64,000 nucleotides of DNA from an uncultured Pseudomonadales bacterium (GCA_943788445.1 CALSQH010000003.1:1-64000); one strand, 5' to 3'. Shown: positions 36,868 to 45,964, counted from the stretch's first letter. The notes: generated by a model from the letters alone, not told the origin. Made by a program: numbers and translations.

Positions 36868-37461
36868 ATGTCGAATATTAGGGGAAAGGCTTATGGCATG
36901 AATGTCATAACGCCGATGAAACGCTGGAAAACGAAGATATTAAATATACTCTTCAAGGTGCTTACCATCAAAGCACTTCAGAAAGACCTACACAGTCTTT
37001 CGTTTATTCATTTTGCTCGCTGGACGGTTATCCCTAGTAAGAAATTCCCGAATTTCCCCGAGCAACCTACCAAAGAGTTCCTAAAGTACGATTACATGAT
37101 GTTTGAAAGTAACTTTAATGGTTCATGGAATGAATACATTGATGCTTTTAACTCTGTTTTATCACTTAAGTTGAACTTGATTTGGTTTTGGAGCGAGAAC
37201 TATCCTGGATCGCAGCCATTAACACCTTTCAAAGATTATATTACGCACAATCAAATTTATACTGATTACTACTATATGGCCTACCCTGGCTCTGCGGTTA
37301 ACGATGTCAAAAATGCCCTAGATGTGCATAGAAGTTTCCAAGACCTAGTAAAGTTAACTGAGCAAGATGATGCGCAGTTTGACAAGTCGTTCAACAAATT
37401 TTTTGTTGGCGCACAAAACAAACTCGGCGCGTCGGGTTCTCTCGGGTCTGAAATGACATAA
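36868..37461 (+). CDS. Uncharacterised alpha/beta protein, HFARW family, DyP companion 1
   Basis: A 197-residue protein with LHSLSFIHFARWTVIPS, then YDYMMFESNFNGSWNEYIDAF and a YYYMAYPG strand. This HFARW...SNFDGSW pattern belongs to uncharacterised ferredoxin-like alpha/beta proteins often found with peroxidases or oxygenases (recollection of the family, not searched). No catalytic residue is evident. RBS TAGGAAG. It is the first gene of a six-gene rightward run with gaps of 2-57 bp. Confidence 0.55.
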   Translation: MSNIRGKAYGMNVITPMKRWKTKILNILFKVLTIKALQKDLHSLSFIHFARWTVIPSKKFPNFPEQPTKEFLKYDYMMFESNFNGSWNEYIDAFNSVLSLKLNLIWFWSENYPGSQPLTPFKDYITHNQIYTDYYYMAYPGSAVNDVKNALDVHRSFQDLVKLTEQDDAQFDKSFNKFFVGAQNKLGASGSLGSEMT

Positions 37462-37493
37462 AAATAATAATAAGCTTATTTTAGGAGATAATA

Positions 37494-38099
37494 GTGAGTA
37501 ATTATTACGAAAAATTCTACGGCTACACAGGATTTTTCCCTATATTAAAGGAAGTTAGAGAAGTCTCCCATACCATTGAATTGCGCAAATTGCTCAGCGT
37601 TTTGCCAAATGCTGGAGGATCCTTATTCTCAAGAACTGGCTTGGTTCACGGGGCAAGGTTGTTCATTTTGGATGATGTTGTTTATAACGGGCACCCGACA
37701 ACCGCAGAGCATCTTGAGTATGAGTACTTGGCCGTTTCGCTCACCTTTGATGGGGAACTTGAGTTCTTAGCCGAAAAGTTGGCTGAATTTGGCGGTGAGG
37801 AATTCAAAAGTATCTTTAGCCATTGCTACGGTTACGCAAAAGTTGAATTGAATGCCGGCAGTATTCTGAAATTTTTAGAGACGGGCCAAGTGACGACATC
37901 CTTTTTATATGTCGAAGCCGATGGCGATCTTCAAGAAACCTTGCGCGCGTTGTTGGCTCAAAAATTAATAACCGAAATGTTAGCGAAAGCTCAGTTTTTA
38001 AATACCGCAGATAAAAGAGCTCTAGTTTTAGAGACCGCCGATAAAATCAGGTCTGCAAACTTACCGCTGGCTGGCGACTTTATTGAGGAAAGGAATTAA
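37494..38099 (+). CDS. Uncharacterised alpha/beta protein, DyP companion 2
   Basis: A 201-residue protein starting at GTG behind AGGAGA. VHGARLFILDD, LEYEYLAVSLTFDGELEFLAEKL and FSHCYGYAK follow the same strand pattern as the preceding protein, so the two are distant paralogues. The stop is 2 bp before the DyP start, implying tight co-expression and perhaps a complex. Function unknown. Confidence 0.55.
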   Translation: MSNYYEKFYGYTGFFPILKEVREVSHTIELRKLLSVLPNAGGSLFSRTGLVHGARLFILDDVVYNGHPTTAEHLEYEYLAVSLTFDGELEFLAEKLAEFGGEEFKSIFSHCYGYAKVELNAGSILKFLETGQVTTSFLYVEADGDLQETLRALLAQKLITEMLAKAQFLNTADKRALVLETADKIRSANLPLAGDFIEERN

Positions 38100-38101
38100 C
38101 A

Positions 38102-39475
38102 ATGAATCTGGATTTAACCGATATTCAAGGGAACATATTAAGGGCTTACGGGTTTCCTTTCGCCCGCTATGTATTTTTAAATTTCACCTCGCAACATCAA
38201 GGGATGAAATTCCTAGGGGCTGTGATTCCTCATATTACTAACTCTGAAATTTGGCTTGAAGAGAAACCGTCTAGCACGCTAAATATTGGCTTGTCGCGCT
38301 CTGCTCTAACAGCGTTGAATGTACCAACGGCCAGTATTAACTCCTTCCCTGTTGAATTTTTGAACGGCATGGCAGATCGAGCTAAGGCATTGGGCGATGT
38401 GGCTGATTCAGCACCCGCCAACTGGGATGATGTATGGCAGGGGCGTGTTGATCTGTGGATATCTATTAATGCGCTAACTGAAGAGGACCGCGAAACCAAA
38501 TTTAAGATTCTTGAGGATTTGATCGCGCAAACAAATGGCGCAGAAATTCTAGCGATCCAAAACAGCAACGCATTAACGATTAATGGAGCGCCATCGAAGA
38601 AGGAGCACTTCGGTTACTCAGACGGCATAGCTCAACCAGATTTCGAAGGAAGCCATTCGGTCAATACTCCCGGCGATGGAGAAATTGCTGGTAACGGCAA
38701 GTGGAAAGACTTGAAGAACGGTGAATTCCTGTTGGGATACCCGAATGAGGCTGAAGAAGACGGCAATTTACCTGTACCTATGCTACTGGCTAAAAATGGA
38801 TCGTTTATGGTTTATCGTAAGCTTGAACAAAATGTGAAGGCATTTAGAGATTACGTAGATGCGTGGGGCGAGCGCTACCCTGGCGGAAAAGAAAAATTAA
38901 TGGCCAAGTTTATGGGCCGTTGGCGGGATGGAACTCCCTTAGCCCTCTCTCCTGAAAAAATGGACCCTGAGCTAGTAGCAGATGCACAGCGCAGTAACAA
39001 TTTCACCTATAAAGATGATATGGATGGGGCTAAGTGTCCGTTAGGTGCTCATGTTCGGCGAGCCAATCCCCGAGATAGCATACTGTTCAATGGAAAACTC
39101 GCAAGCCGCAGACGGATTGTGCGCAGAGGAATGCCTTATGGCAATTATGTGCCTGAAGGAGAGACCGTGAATGAAGAAGAGCGCGGCATCATTTTCATGG
39201 CATTAAATTCTAGCATCTCTCGTCAGTTTGAGTTCATTCAGCAGCAGTGGATTAACTACGGAAATGATTTTCATTTGGGTGAAAGCAGTGATCCAGTCCT
39301 AGGAAATAGACCGACACCAGGCCGGTTCGTTATTCCCGGCACAGGTGAAGACAATCCACCCTTTATCTGCTCAGATATGCAGTCCTTTATTACACTAAAG
39401 GGCGGTGATTATTTCTTTATACCAAGTATTACTGCATTGCATCAATTGTCGGCTGGGCTTATCGATCCACGATAG
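38102..39475 (+). CDS. DyP-type heme peroxidase
   Basis: A 457-residue peroxidase without a signal peptide or Tat motif. FGYSDGIAQP (residues 170-179) is the GxxDG signature with the distal Asp174. CPLGAHVRRANPRD carries the proximal heme His317. RRRIVRRGMPYG supplies the distal Arg, and SISRQFEFIQQQW follows. The length fits the large C/D-type DyPs. It reduces H2O2 while oxidising organic substrates. Its place between companion proteins and a patatin-P450 pair suggests a lipid-derived substrate (inference). Confidence 0.93.
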   Translation: MNLDLTDIQGNILRAYGFPFARYVFLNFTSQHQGMKFLGAVIPHITNSEIWLEEKPSSTLNIGLSRSALTALNVPTASINSFPVEFLNGMADRAKALGDVADSAPANWDDVWQGRVDLWISINALTEEDRETKFKILEDLIAQTNGAEILAIQNSNALTINGAPSKKEHFGYSDGIAQPDFEGSHSVNTPGDGEIAGNGKWKDLKNGEFLLGYPNEAEEDGNLPVPMLLAKNGSFMVYRKLEQNVKAFRDYVDAWGERYPGGKEKLMAKFMGRWRDGTPLALSPEKMDPELVADAQRSNNFTYKDDMDGAKCPLGAHVRRANPRDSILFNGKLASRRRIVRRGMPYGNYVPEGETVNEEERGIIFMALNSSISRQFEFIQQQWINYGNDFHLGESSDPVLGNRPTPGRFVIPGTGEDNPPFICSDMQSFITLKGGDYFFIPSITALHQLSAGLIDPR

Positions 39476-39509
39476 TAATTTATAATAACAACTTCAAGGT
39501 AGGCGGAAG

Positions 39510-40532
39510 ATGACAGCGGGACAAGACGCAACGATCAGTAATATACAAAAACGACTCGACGCGGGAAAACCCATTCGCGTTCTCTCCATTGATGGAGGTG
39601 GAATGCGTGGTGTTGTGCCTGCAACGTTTTTGGATGCGATGGAGACCCTATCAGGTTTAGGTATAGCAGAATTGTTCGATGTGGTGACTGGAACCTCAAC
39701 CGGCGCAATATTGACCGTGGGTTTGACAGTAGCCGGTGAAAACAATAAGCCGAAATATAAGTCTACCGATTTTATTAAGCTCTATCAGGATATGGGTGGT
39801 GTGATATTTCACAAAGACCGTTCAATGCTTGAGGTATTAGACGGTATTACACGCCCAAGCTATGATCCAGTTGGCTATGAAAATCTCTTAAAAGAATATT
39901 TTGCGGACGCAAAGCTGTCTGACGCCGTTACTGAGTTGGCGGTGCCTTCGATTGAGCTTGAAGATATGAATATGCATATCTTTACTAGAGCCAATGCGCG
40001 GAAATCATCGAGTCATGATGTGGAGGTTCGAGAGCTTATTAGAGCTGCGACTGCGGCGCCAACCTATTTCCCGGCAGCAAATGTTAATAATGCGGACGGC
40101 AAAACCATGGGCACTTTTGTGGATGCTGGACTGTCTACCAACAACCCCGCGATAATTGCATTGGCAGAGGCGAAAGCATTGGTCGCGGGGCAAGCCGCGG
40201 ACTATCTTATCGTTTCCTTAGGTACGGGCGCTATCACCAAGCCCATAGACGCGATGAAGGCAAAAAACTGGGGCGAAGTTGAATGGATTACGAGCATTTT
40301 TGATTTGCAGGGCGATGCTCAATCAAGCTACACCGAAACGGCTGTTTCTACCTTTCTTGAAGACAATGACAATAGCGCATATCACCGTTTTCAGGTCGAC
40401 TTACACAAGTTGCCGTTTCAGTTGGATGATACAAAACCTGAACATATTGAAGAACTCAGAGAAGCTGCAGTTAAATCAGTAAACGATCAGCTCGACATAA
40501 TTAAGCAGCTTACGCAAAATCTAATGGAGTAA
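39510..40532 (+). CDS. Patatin-like phospholipase / lipid acyl hydrolase
   Basis: A 340-residue patatin. VLSIDGGGMRGVVPATFL is the glycine-rich oxyanion loop (residues 24-41), GTSTGA holds the nucleophile Ser63, and VDAGLSTNNP supplies the catalytic Asp205 (DGA/DAG box). All active-site elements are present and there is no signal peptide. It would release free fatty acids from membrane or storage lipids. In the run it follows DyP by 34 bp and precedes the P450 by 4 bp. Confidence 0.92.
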   Translation: MTAGQDATISNIQKRLDAGKPIRVLSIDGGGMRGVVPATFLDAMETLSGLGIAELFDVVTGTSTGAILTVGLTVAGENNKPKYKSTDFIKLYQDMGGVIFHKDRSMLEVLDGITRPSYDPVGYENLLKEYFADAKLSDAVTELAVPSIELEDMNMHIFTRANARKSSSHDVEVRELIRAATAAPTYFPAANVNNADGKTMGTFVDAGLSTNNPAIIALAEAKALVAGQAADYLIVSLGTGAITKPIDAMKAKNWGEVEWITSIFDLQGDAQSSYTETAVSTFLEDNDNSAYHRFQVDLHKLPFQLDDTKPEHIEELREAAVKSVNDQLDIIKQLTQNLME

Positions 40533-40536
40533 TAAA

Positions 40537-41856
40537 TTGAAGTCATTATTAAAATGGTTTGAAAGTGTTATTGACAACGATAGCTATGACGCACTCAACG
40601 AAAAACATCCTTTAGCCCATGAACTCGACCAGCAGGTAGATAAGAATCCAGAAGGTTTTACAGGGTTTGTCCACGAGTTAGGTACTTGGGCCAAAGAGCA
40701 CCCAGGAGCTATTCTAAAAACCCTTAATAAGCTGCGCCCAGTGTTAACGATCAAAGATGTTAGCGTGGTAACAAGTTATGAAGCTGTTAAGGACGTATTG
40801 GGTCGCGACGGTGATTTTGGGGTCAATTATGGCCCGAAAATGGAGAAGATTACTGAAGGGAAAGGCTTCTTTCTCGGTATGGACGATAACACTGACGGAT
40901 TTTCGGCCAGAAATAATATGCAGATGCTATTTCGGCGAGATGATATAGACACCATTGTTAAGCCGACTATAAAAGGCTTATGTGCAGACCAGCTTAAAGG
41001 ACTGAATGATCAATTTGACCTCGTTGATGACTATCTAAAGCTTATTCCAGCCAAATTCGCGATTCAGTATTTTGGTTTGAAGGACACAGATCCTCAATGG
41101 TTATTGAAGACAACTCAAACTCTTTTTGAGTATATATTTATTGATGTCGTTAACGATCCAGATCTTGACGCCAGAGCACAGCAAGCTGCCAAAGAACTAA
41201 GAGATCAATTGGATAAAATGATTGCATCCTCGTCAACTTCTGAGGATGCCAACACTGTCATTGCTAGAGGCATTAAGTTAGATTTGGCTGGGGTTGCTGG
41301 TTTTGATTCGGTAAATTTGCGGAATAACATCTTAGGGTTGTTGATTGGTTTAGTTCCGACAACGGCTAAGTCTGCGGCTATGGCATTTGACTACGGTACC
41401 CAAACGCCAGCGAAGGAAAAGGAGCTCTATGCTGCGTACAAAAACAGCAGTAATAACCCCTTCCAAAAAACGGTCCGAGAGTTAAGTCGGTTAAACCCAA
41501 TCAATCCTGGCTTATTTAGAAGGGCTAATTTCAACACGCAGATTTCCAGCGGCGGTAACCAATATCAAATCAAAAAAGATACGCTTATCTTTGTTGGAAC
41601 ATACACCGCCATGCAAGATAGCGCGCATGTCCGTGACCCCTCTAGCATTAAAACTGATCGGCCTGAAAGCGACTATCTGACTTATGGCTTTGGATTGCAT
41701 GCTTGCTTTGGGCGCTACATAAATGATTTTCATGTAGGGCAGTTGCTCGAAAGTTTATTTGATAAAAATCACTATGTCCGAGAAGAAAATGACTCGGGAA
41801 ATTTAATTTTTGACGGCGCTTTTCCCGTGTCATTGAAAGTTAAGTTACTACCTTAA
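40537..41856 (+). CDS. Divergent cytochrome P450, possible peroxygenase
   Basis: A 439-residue protein. YGFGLHACFGRYI (heme ligand Cys390) matches F-x(2)-G-x-H-x-C-x-G. ELSRLNPINPG gives the K-helix ExxR (Glu315, Arg318). The I-helix (about 262-286) reads LIGLVPTTAKS and lacks the acid-alcohol pair used for O2 activation. That recalls peroxide-using P450s such as CYP152, and no ferredoxin or reductase gene is nearby. TTG start with GGAG eight bases before. A peroxide-driven fatty-acid hydroxylase or isomerase fits the cassette, by inference. Confidence 0.82.
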   Translation: MKSLLKWFESVIDNDSYDALNEKHPLAHELDQQVDKNPEGFTGFVHELGTWAKEHPGAILKTLNKLRPVLTIKDVSVVTSYEAVKDVLGRDGDFGVNYGPKMEKITEGKGFFLGMDDNTDGFSARNNMQMLFRRDDIDTIVKPTIKGLCADQLKGLNDQFDLVDDYLKLIPAKFAIQYFGLKDTDPQWLLKTTQTLFEYIFIDVVNDPDLDARAQQAAKELRDQLDKMIASSSTSEDANTVIARGIKLDLAGVAGFDSVNLRNNILGLLIGLVPTTAKSAAMAFDYGTQTPAKEKELYAAYKNSSNNPFQKTVRELSRLNPINPGLFRRANFNTQISSGGNQYQIKKDTLIFVGTYTAMQDSAHVRDPSSIKTDRPESDYLTYGFGLHACFGRYINDFHVGQLLESLFDKNHYVREENDSGNLIFDGAFPVSLKVKLLP

Positions 41857-41888
41857 TCTAATCACAACATATTTATAGGGCTTCTTAA

Positions 41889-43235
41889 ATGAAATCTATC
41901 CCGATGAAAAAAGTTAAATCCTTACTGCCGCTCGGTTGCTCAGTTCTAGCCGCCTGCTTGCATTCAAATGTGAGCGCCAACGGCTACCAGTTTTTGCATC
42001 AGTCTGCTGAAGGGCTCGGAAGTGCTTATTCAGCGAATGGTACGGCTATTAATGATATTAGCTCGATGTTTTCAAATCCCGCTTCAATTATTCGGTCTGA
42101 TGGCACCCGCTTTTCAGGCAGTTTCACCTTGGATCTGCCTCGTTCAGAAATGGATCAGGCGTCCGCAACTTCCCCTTACAGCGATGGTACAGTTGACGTA
42201 ACTGGTACCCCAGAAGAGCCCACTCAATTTATTGATACAGCCTATGGTGCGGCTTCATATTTTACCCATCAACTTAATCCAGACCTGGTGCTTGGCTTGG
42301 CCATCAATGCGCCCTATGCCTATGAGTCAAACTACCCAACCACCGCGGTATCACGCTATACCGCTACTAAAACAGAGTTAAGGGCGCTAAATCTTAGCCC
42401 GACATTTGCATATCGAGTAAATGAGAAACTAGCAATAGGTGGTGCTTTAAATTTCCAATATTACCAAGCGGTTTTAGGCACTCAGGTAGCCACGATTGTA
42501 TCCGATCCCACAGTAAGCACCGATCTGGACAGTGAAATGAAAGGAAACGATTTAGGTTACGGGTATTCGCTTGGGTTTGAGTATCAGGCGACTGACAATA
42601 CTCGGCTTGGGGTTTCATATCGCTCTAAGATTGAGCATGAGTTCGACGGTGATATCGAATTTTCGGGTACTGATGCGAACTTAGCGACGCTAGGCAGCTT
42701 AGTGCCGACGTTGACGGGCTTCAGCGGCGGGGCAAGCTTTGACGTTGCTACGCCTTCTATGCTGCAAATAGGCTTATTACACAAGTTTGATGAGAAATTC
42801 GAACTTTATGCCAACGGCAATTATAGTGGCTGGAGTGCTTTTAAGGATACCCATATTATCTATGACAATGGTTTGCCCGACACGATTGTAGACAATAATT
42901 GGAACGACAGCTGGTTTGTGGCTGTTGGGTTTGGTTACCAACTGAATGATAAGGTTAAACTACGAACCGGTGTGGCATATGATTGGACGCCCACCCCTGC
43001 CTCAGTCGTCAGCCCTCGTGCGCCAAACAATGATCGTTACTATGCTGCAGTAGGCGCAAGCTACGAATTATCACCTCAAACCAAAATCGACTTTGGCTAC
43101 CAGTATATTAAATTCAATGAAGTGACTATTGCTCTAGAAGGTGGTAATAATATTCCTAGAGGGACGCTCGATTCCAAGGTTAATTTATACGCCAATGTGT
43201 TCATTACGCAGCTCAATCATAAGTTTAACTTTTGA
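41889..43235 (+). CDS. FadL/OmpP1/TodX-family outer-membrane porin
   Basis: A 448-residue outer-membrane protein. A signal peptide (LLPLGCSVLAACLHSNVSA) precedes NGYQFLHQSAEGLGSAYSAN and SSMFSNPAS, the FadL hatch-domain signature. Alternating beta strands follow and the chain ends LNHKFNF, with a terminal Phe for barrel assembly. The family takes up long-chain fatty acids and other hydrophobic compounds. It is 32 bp after the P450 gene and most likely supplies its substrate. Confidence 0.92.
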   Translation: MKSIPMKKVKSLLPLGCSVLAACLHSNVSANGYQFLHQSAEGLGSAYSANGTAINDISSMFSNPASIIRSDGTRFSGSFTLDLPRSEMDQASATSPYSDGTVDVTGTPEEPTQFIDTAYGAASYFTHQLNPDLVLGLAINAPYAYESNYPTTAVSRYTATKTELRALNLSPTFAYRVNEKLAIGGALNFQYYQAVLGTQVATIVSDPTVSTDLDSEMKGNDLGYGYSLGFEYQATDNTRLGVSYRSKIEHEFDGDIEFSGTDANLATLGSLVPTLTGFSGGASFDVATPSMLQIGLLHKFDEKFELYANGNYSGWSAFKDTHIIYDNGLPDTIVDNNWNDSWFVAVGFGYQLNDKVKLRTGVAYDWTPTPASVVSPRAPNNDRYYAAVGASYELSPQTKIDFGYQYIKFNEVTIALEGGNNIPRGTLDSKVNLYANVFITQLNHKFNF

Positions 43236-43292
43236 TGCTTCTGAACTATGTGCTGAACTATGTAAATAACAACAATACGTTGGGATACAGAT

Positions 43293-43505
43293 ATGTTAAA
43301 AAAGATTGTTAATAGCCCGTATTTGAACCTTGCAGGGGGTTTTATTCTGTTAATTGCCGCGGGTGATGATATTTTTGAGTCTATGGAAAGCGGAGATATG
43401 GGTGCAGAACACGGTATTTTCGTTTATGGGGTCTTACATATATTAAAGACAATCCCTGAATTGCTAGAAGGGTTGAAATTTATTGGAGAGGCACAAGACG
43501 GCTAG
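43293..43505 (+). CDS. Small membrane protein B, paralogue of the protein at 35992
   Basis: A 70-residue protein with SPYLNLAGGFILLIAAGDD and EHGIFVYGVLHILKTIPELLEGL, two hydrophobic segments in the same register as the protein at 35992. It ends the cassette run, 57 bp after the FadL gene. Pairing with the left-end copy suggests an internal duplication or two subunits of one membrane partner. Function unknown. Confidence 0.6.
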   Translation: MLKKIVNSPYLNLAGGFILLIAAGDDIFESMESGDMGAEHGIFVYGVLHILKTIPELLEGLKFIGEAQDG

Positions 43506-43525
43506 CCCATCTATTTTGCGCTGAT

Positions 43526-43556
43526 GTGCCAATAGCTTAACGTTCTCTATTGGCAC
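43526..43556. repeat. Perfect 10-bp inverted repeat at the end of the cassette
   Basis: GTGCCAATAG (43526-43535) and CTATTGGCAC (43547-43556) with an 11-nt loop, extended outward by GCGCT/AGCG with a bulge. There is no T-run, so it is either a non-canonical terminator, a mRNA 3' stabiliser or a protein site. Confidence 0.6.
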
Positions 43557-43751
43557 TTAGCGGTCTACTCGCCTGTACCACATATGAGCCTTTTTATATC
43601 CGCTTTCGGGTACAGTACAGGCAATAGTTTTAACTGCTTCTGCAAATAATCGCAACATAGAAAATATCGCTTAATAGCTCTTGTGCTTTTTTAGTGCGTC
43701 TTGTTCTTAACCGTCGAGCAAACAGATTCTCACACTCTTCAGAGCGGCACA

Positions 43752-43810
43752 CTTCACTTAACAAAGGGATGAGAAGCACAGCTTCGAATCATCCCGCGGT
43801 GATACTATTG
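43752..43810. repeat. Direct repeat, right copy (hairpin-forming)
   Basis: Partner of 35781-35840. GGGATGA-GAAGC pairs with GCTTC-TCATCCC around a 3-nt loop with a 3-nt bulge. The flanks CTTCACTTAA and GGTGATACT also match the left copy apart from a few substitutions and a 2-bp gap. Confidence 0.6.
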
Positions 43811-43859
43811 TTACAGCTCAAAGTCGTGCTAACGAAGGAACCGCACCCCAGCATCCCAC

Positions 43860-44342
43860 CTAAGACTGCTGATGAATATCCAAGGCACCAACATCCAAAA
43901 CCGGAGAGGCATCAATATCCTCTGCGTCCATCATTTGCGCGATTCGCTGGAGAGACGAAATAATCATCGTCTGCTCCCAAAGTTCTAACTCATTAAATTG
44001 GTCAGAGAATTGTTCTTGAAGGGGCACAGGTGCATCCTGGAGAATTTCAATTGCTTTGTCGGTCAAATAAACGTGAACCCTGCGCTTGTCTTTGGTTGAT
44101 CGGACTCGCTTGACCAACTCACGTTTTTCCAATCGGTCTAGGATGGTTGTTACCGTAGCTTGGCTGAGGCTGATCTTTTTGGCGACTTCGCCAATTGTCA
44201 CATCGCCGTTGTCACGAATCGCCTGCAGTAGCAATAACTGGGGTGCCGTTAGACCGGTGGTCTTGACTAGTTGCTTGGAATGCAAATCTGTTGCCCGGAT
44301 TACTCGACGCAGCGAAGTTAAAACCTGATGAAGACTGTCCAA
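43860..44342 (-). CDS. MarR-family transcriptional regulator
   Basis: A 160-residue winged-helix regulator. LTAPQLLLLQAIRDNGDVTIGEVAKKISLSQATVTTILDRLEKR is split here only by its core motifs: the recognition helix is SQATVTTILDRLEK (about residues 62-75), and the wing is RVRSTKDKRRVHVYLTD. It probably responds to a small phenolic or osmolyte-like ligand. It lies 66 bp downstream of the BCCT transporter in the same direction, so it may regulate that gene, or the convergent cassette. Confidence 0.9.
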   Translation of the reverse strand: MDSLHQVLTSLRRVIRATDLHSKQLVKTTGLTAPQLLLLQAIRDNGDVTIGEVAKKISLSQATVTTILDRLEKRELVKRVRSTKDKRRVHVYLTDKAIEILQDAPVPLQEQFSDQFNELELWEQTMIISSLQRIAQMMDAEDIDASPVLDVGALDIHQQS

Positions 44343-44408
44343 TGTTTAATCCTTTAAGTAGAGCTTATATTATTGTTCGAAAATAGCGCCGCGATAATAA
44401 TCAATCAC

Positions 44409-45964
44409 TTAGTTCTCAGCAAGACCTCGATACAAACTAACGCACATCAGCAACAATATCAGCGTAAAGGGCAACCCTGTTGCGATTGCACCTGCCTGAA
44501 GTGCACTGAGGGCCTCTTTTCCGCCACCAAATAATAAGGCACCTGCGATACCGCCCTGCAGTACAGCCCAGAAAATTCGCTGTGGCGTAGGCGCGTCCAA
44601 TTTACCGCCTGCGGTAATACTGTCAATCACTAGGGAGCCCGAATCTGATGAGGTAACGAAAAACACCATGACTAACAAAATACCCAGTCCGGTGGTAACT
44701 TCATTGAATGGCAAATTTTCCAACATTTGGAATGTCGCCAAACTGGCGGTACTGATGCCGTTGGCAAGTGACCAACGCCATTCTGTGCCTGTTCTAACGC
44801 ACTAATTCCAAAGCTACTCATCCATAATAGGGTGACAAATGGGGGAATCAGCAATACAGCAATCAAAAACTCGCGGATGGTGCGACCTCGGGAAATACGG
44901 GCGATAAACATGCCGACAAACGGTGACCAACTGATCCACCAGGCCCAATAAAAAACCGTCCAGTCTTGCATCCAGGTCTCATCCGGACGATCGTTCCAGA
45001 CGCTAAGCGGTAATAGGTTGGAGAAATAACCACCAGCAGAGGAAAACACGCCTTTGAAAATGGCCAGTGTCGGGCCGGTGATAGCAACAAAAATCAACAG
45101 GAGCAGTGCAAGAACCATATTCACATTGCTGAGTATCTTTACGCCGCCGTCCAACCCTCTGACCACCGAGATAATGGCGAGAAAGGTTACACCTACAACT
45201 ATGGCTATTTGGGTATTTAGCGCATCGGGGATACCAAACAGGAAGTTTAGGCCCGAGCTTGCCTGTGCAGCGCCCATCCCCAATGAAGTGGCTAAACCGA
45301 AGATAGTCGCCATCACCGCCATGATGTCGATTAGGTGCCCCCACCAACCCCAAATACGATCACCCAAAAGTGGGTAAAACGCCGAGCGAATGGTTAGAGG
45401 CATACCTTTATTAAAGCAGAAGAAGGCCAGTGATAGCGCTACTATTGCGTAGATGGCCCAGGCGTGAAGACCCCAGTGATAGAGGGTGGCCGCCATAGCA
45501 AGTTCGGCAGCTTCGGGGGACCAAGCTTCTACAGCAAGCGGTGTGCCGCCCCAACCACTGAAGTAAGCCATTGGCTCGGCGACGCCCCAAAACATCAACC
45601 CAATACCCATGCCCGCAGCAAATAACATTGAAAACCATGAGATGCGATTGAAATCTGGTTTTGCTGATTCACCGCCAAGGCGAATTTTTCCAAACCGAGA
45701 GAATACTAAGAATAGGCAAAACAAAACCAAGATATTAGCCGATCCCATAAAGAACCAATCAAAGTTTACCAGGCACCAGTGCTTTACCGCGCCAAGATAG
45801 TTGTTGGCCAATTCAGGAAACATGATTGTGCCGGCAACAAATATAATAATGAGTAGCGCACTGATACCAAACACAGGATTGTGGACGTCCATTCCCAAAA
45901 TTTCGACGTTGTCCTGTCCCAGTTCATATTCAATATCATAGTGGCTTGAGCTTGATGAATTCAT
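44409..45964 (-). pseudogene. BCCT-family transporter, frameshifted near its C-terminus
   Basis: Two overlapping frames make up one BCCT (betaine/choline/carnitine) carrier of about 520 residues. The first frame has FSMLFAAGMGIGLMFWGVAEPM and the family's tryptophan-rich WAWWISWSPFVGMFIARISRG, then runs into junk after QNGVGHL. The second frame continues NGISTASLATFQMLENLPF and VFFVTSSDSGSLVID, the conserved last helices. The frames join if one base is added near 44763-44768. It is therefore a recent pseudogene or a sequence error. ATG 45964 is the likely start; a TTG at 45979 is possible. Intact carriers import compatible solutes with sodium or protons. Confidence 0.85.

Larger units (their letters stand above)
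43506..43859. other. 354-bp non-coding right end of the cassette
   Basis: Contains the long inverted repeat 43526-43556 and the right copy of the direct repeat (43752-43810). No convincing gene; the ORF at 43694-43963 runs across the repeat and into marR on the other strand. Confidence 0.5.

Noticed and set aside
39510..40532. Patatin as a CBASS effector (CapV-like)
   Set aside because: No CD-NTase, Cap2/Cap3 or HORMA/TRIP13 gene is nearby; the neighbours point to lipid oxidation.
35781..43810. Calling the direct repeats true att sites
   Set aside because: No integrase, and the repeats are not copies of the tRNA 3' end; they may be REP-like elements.
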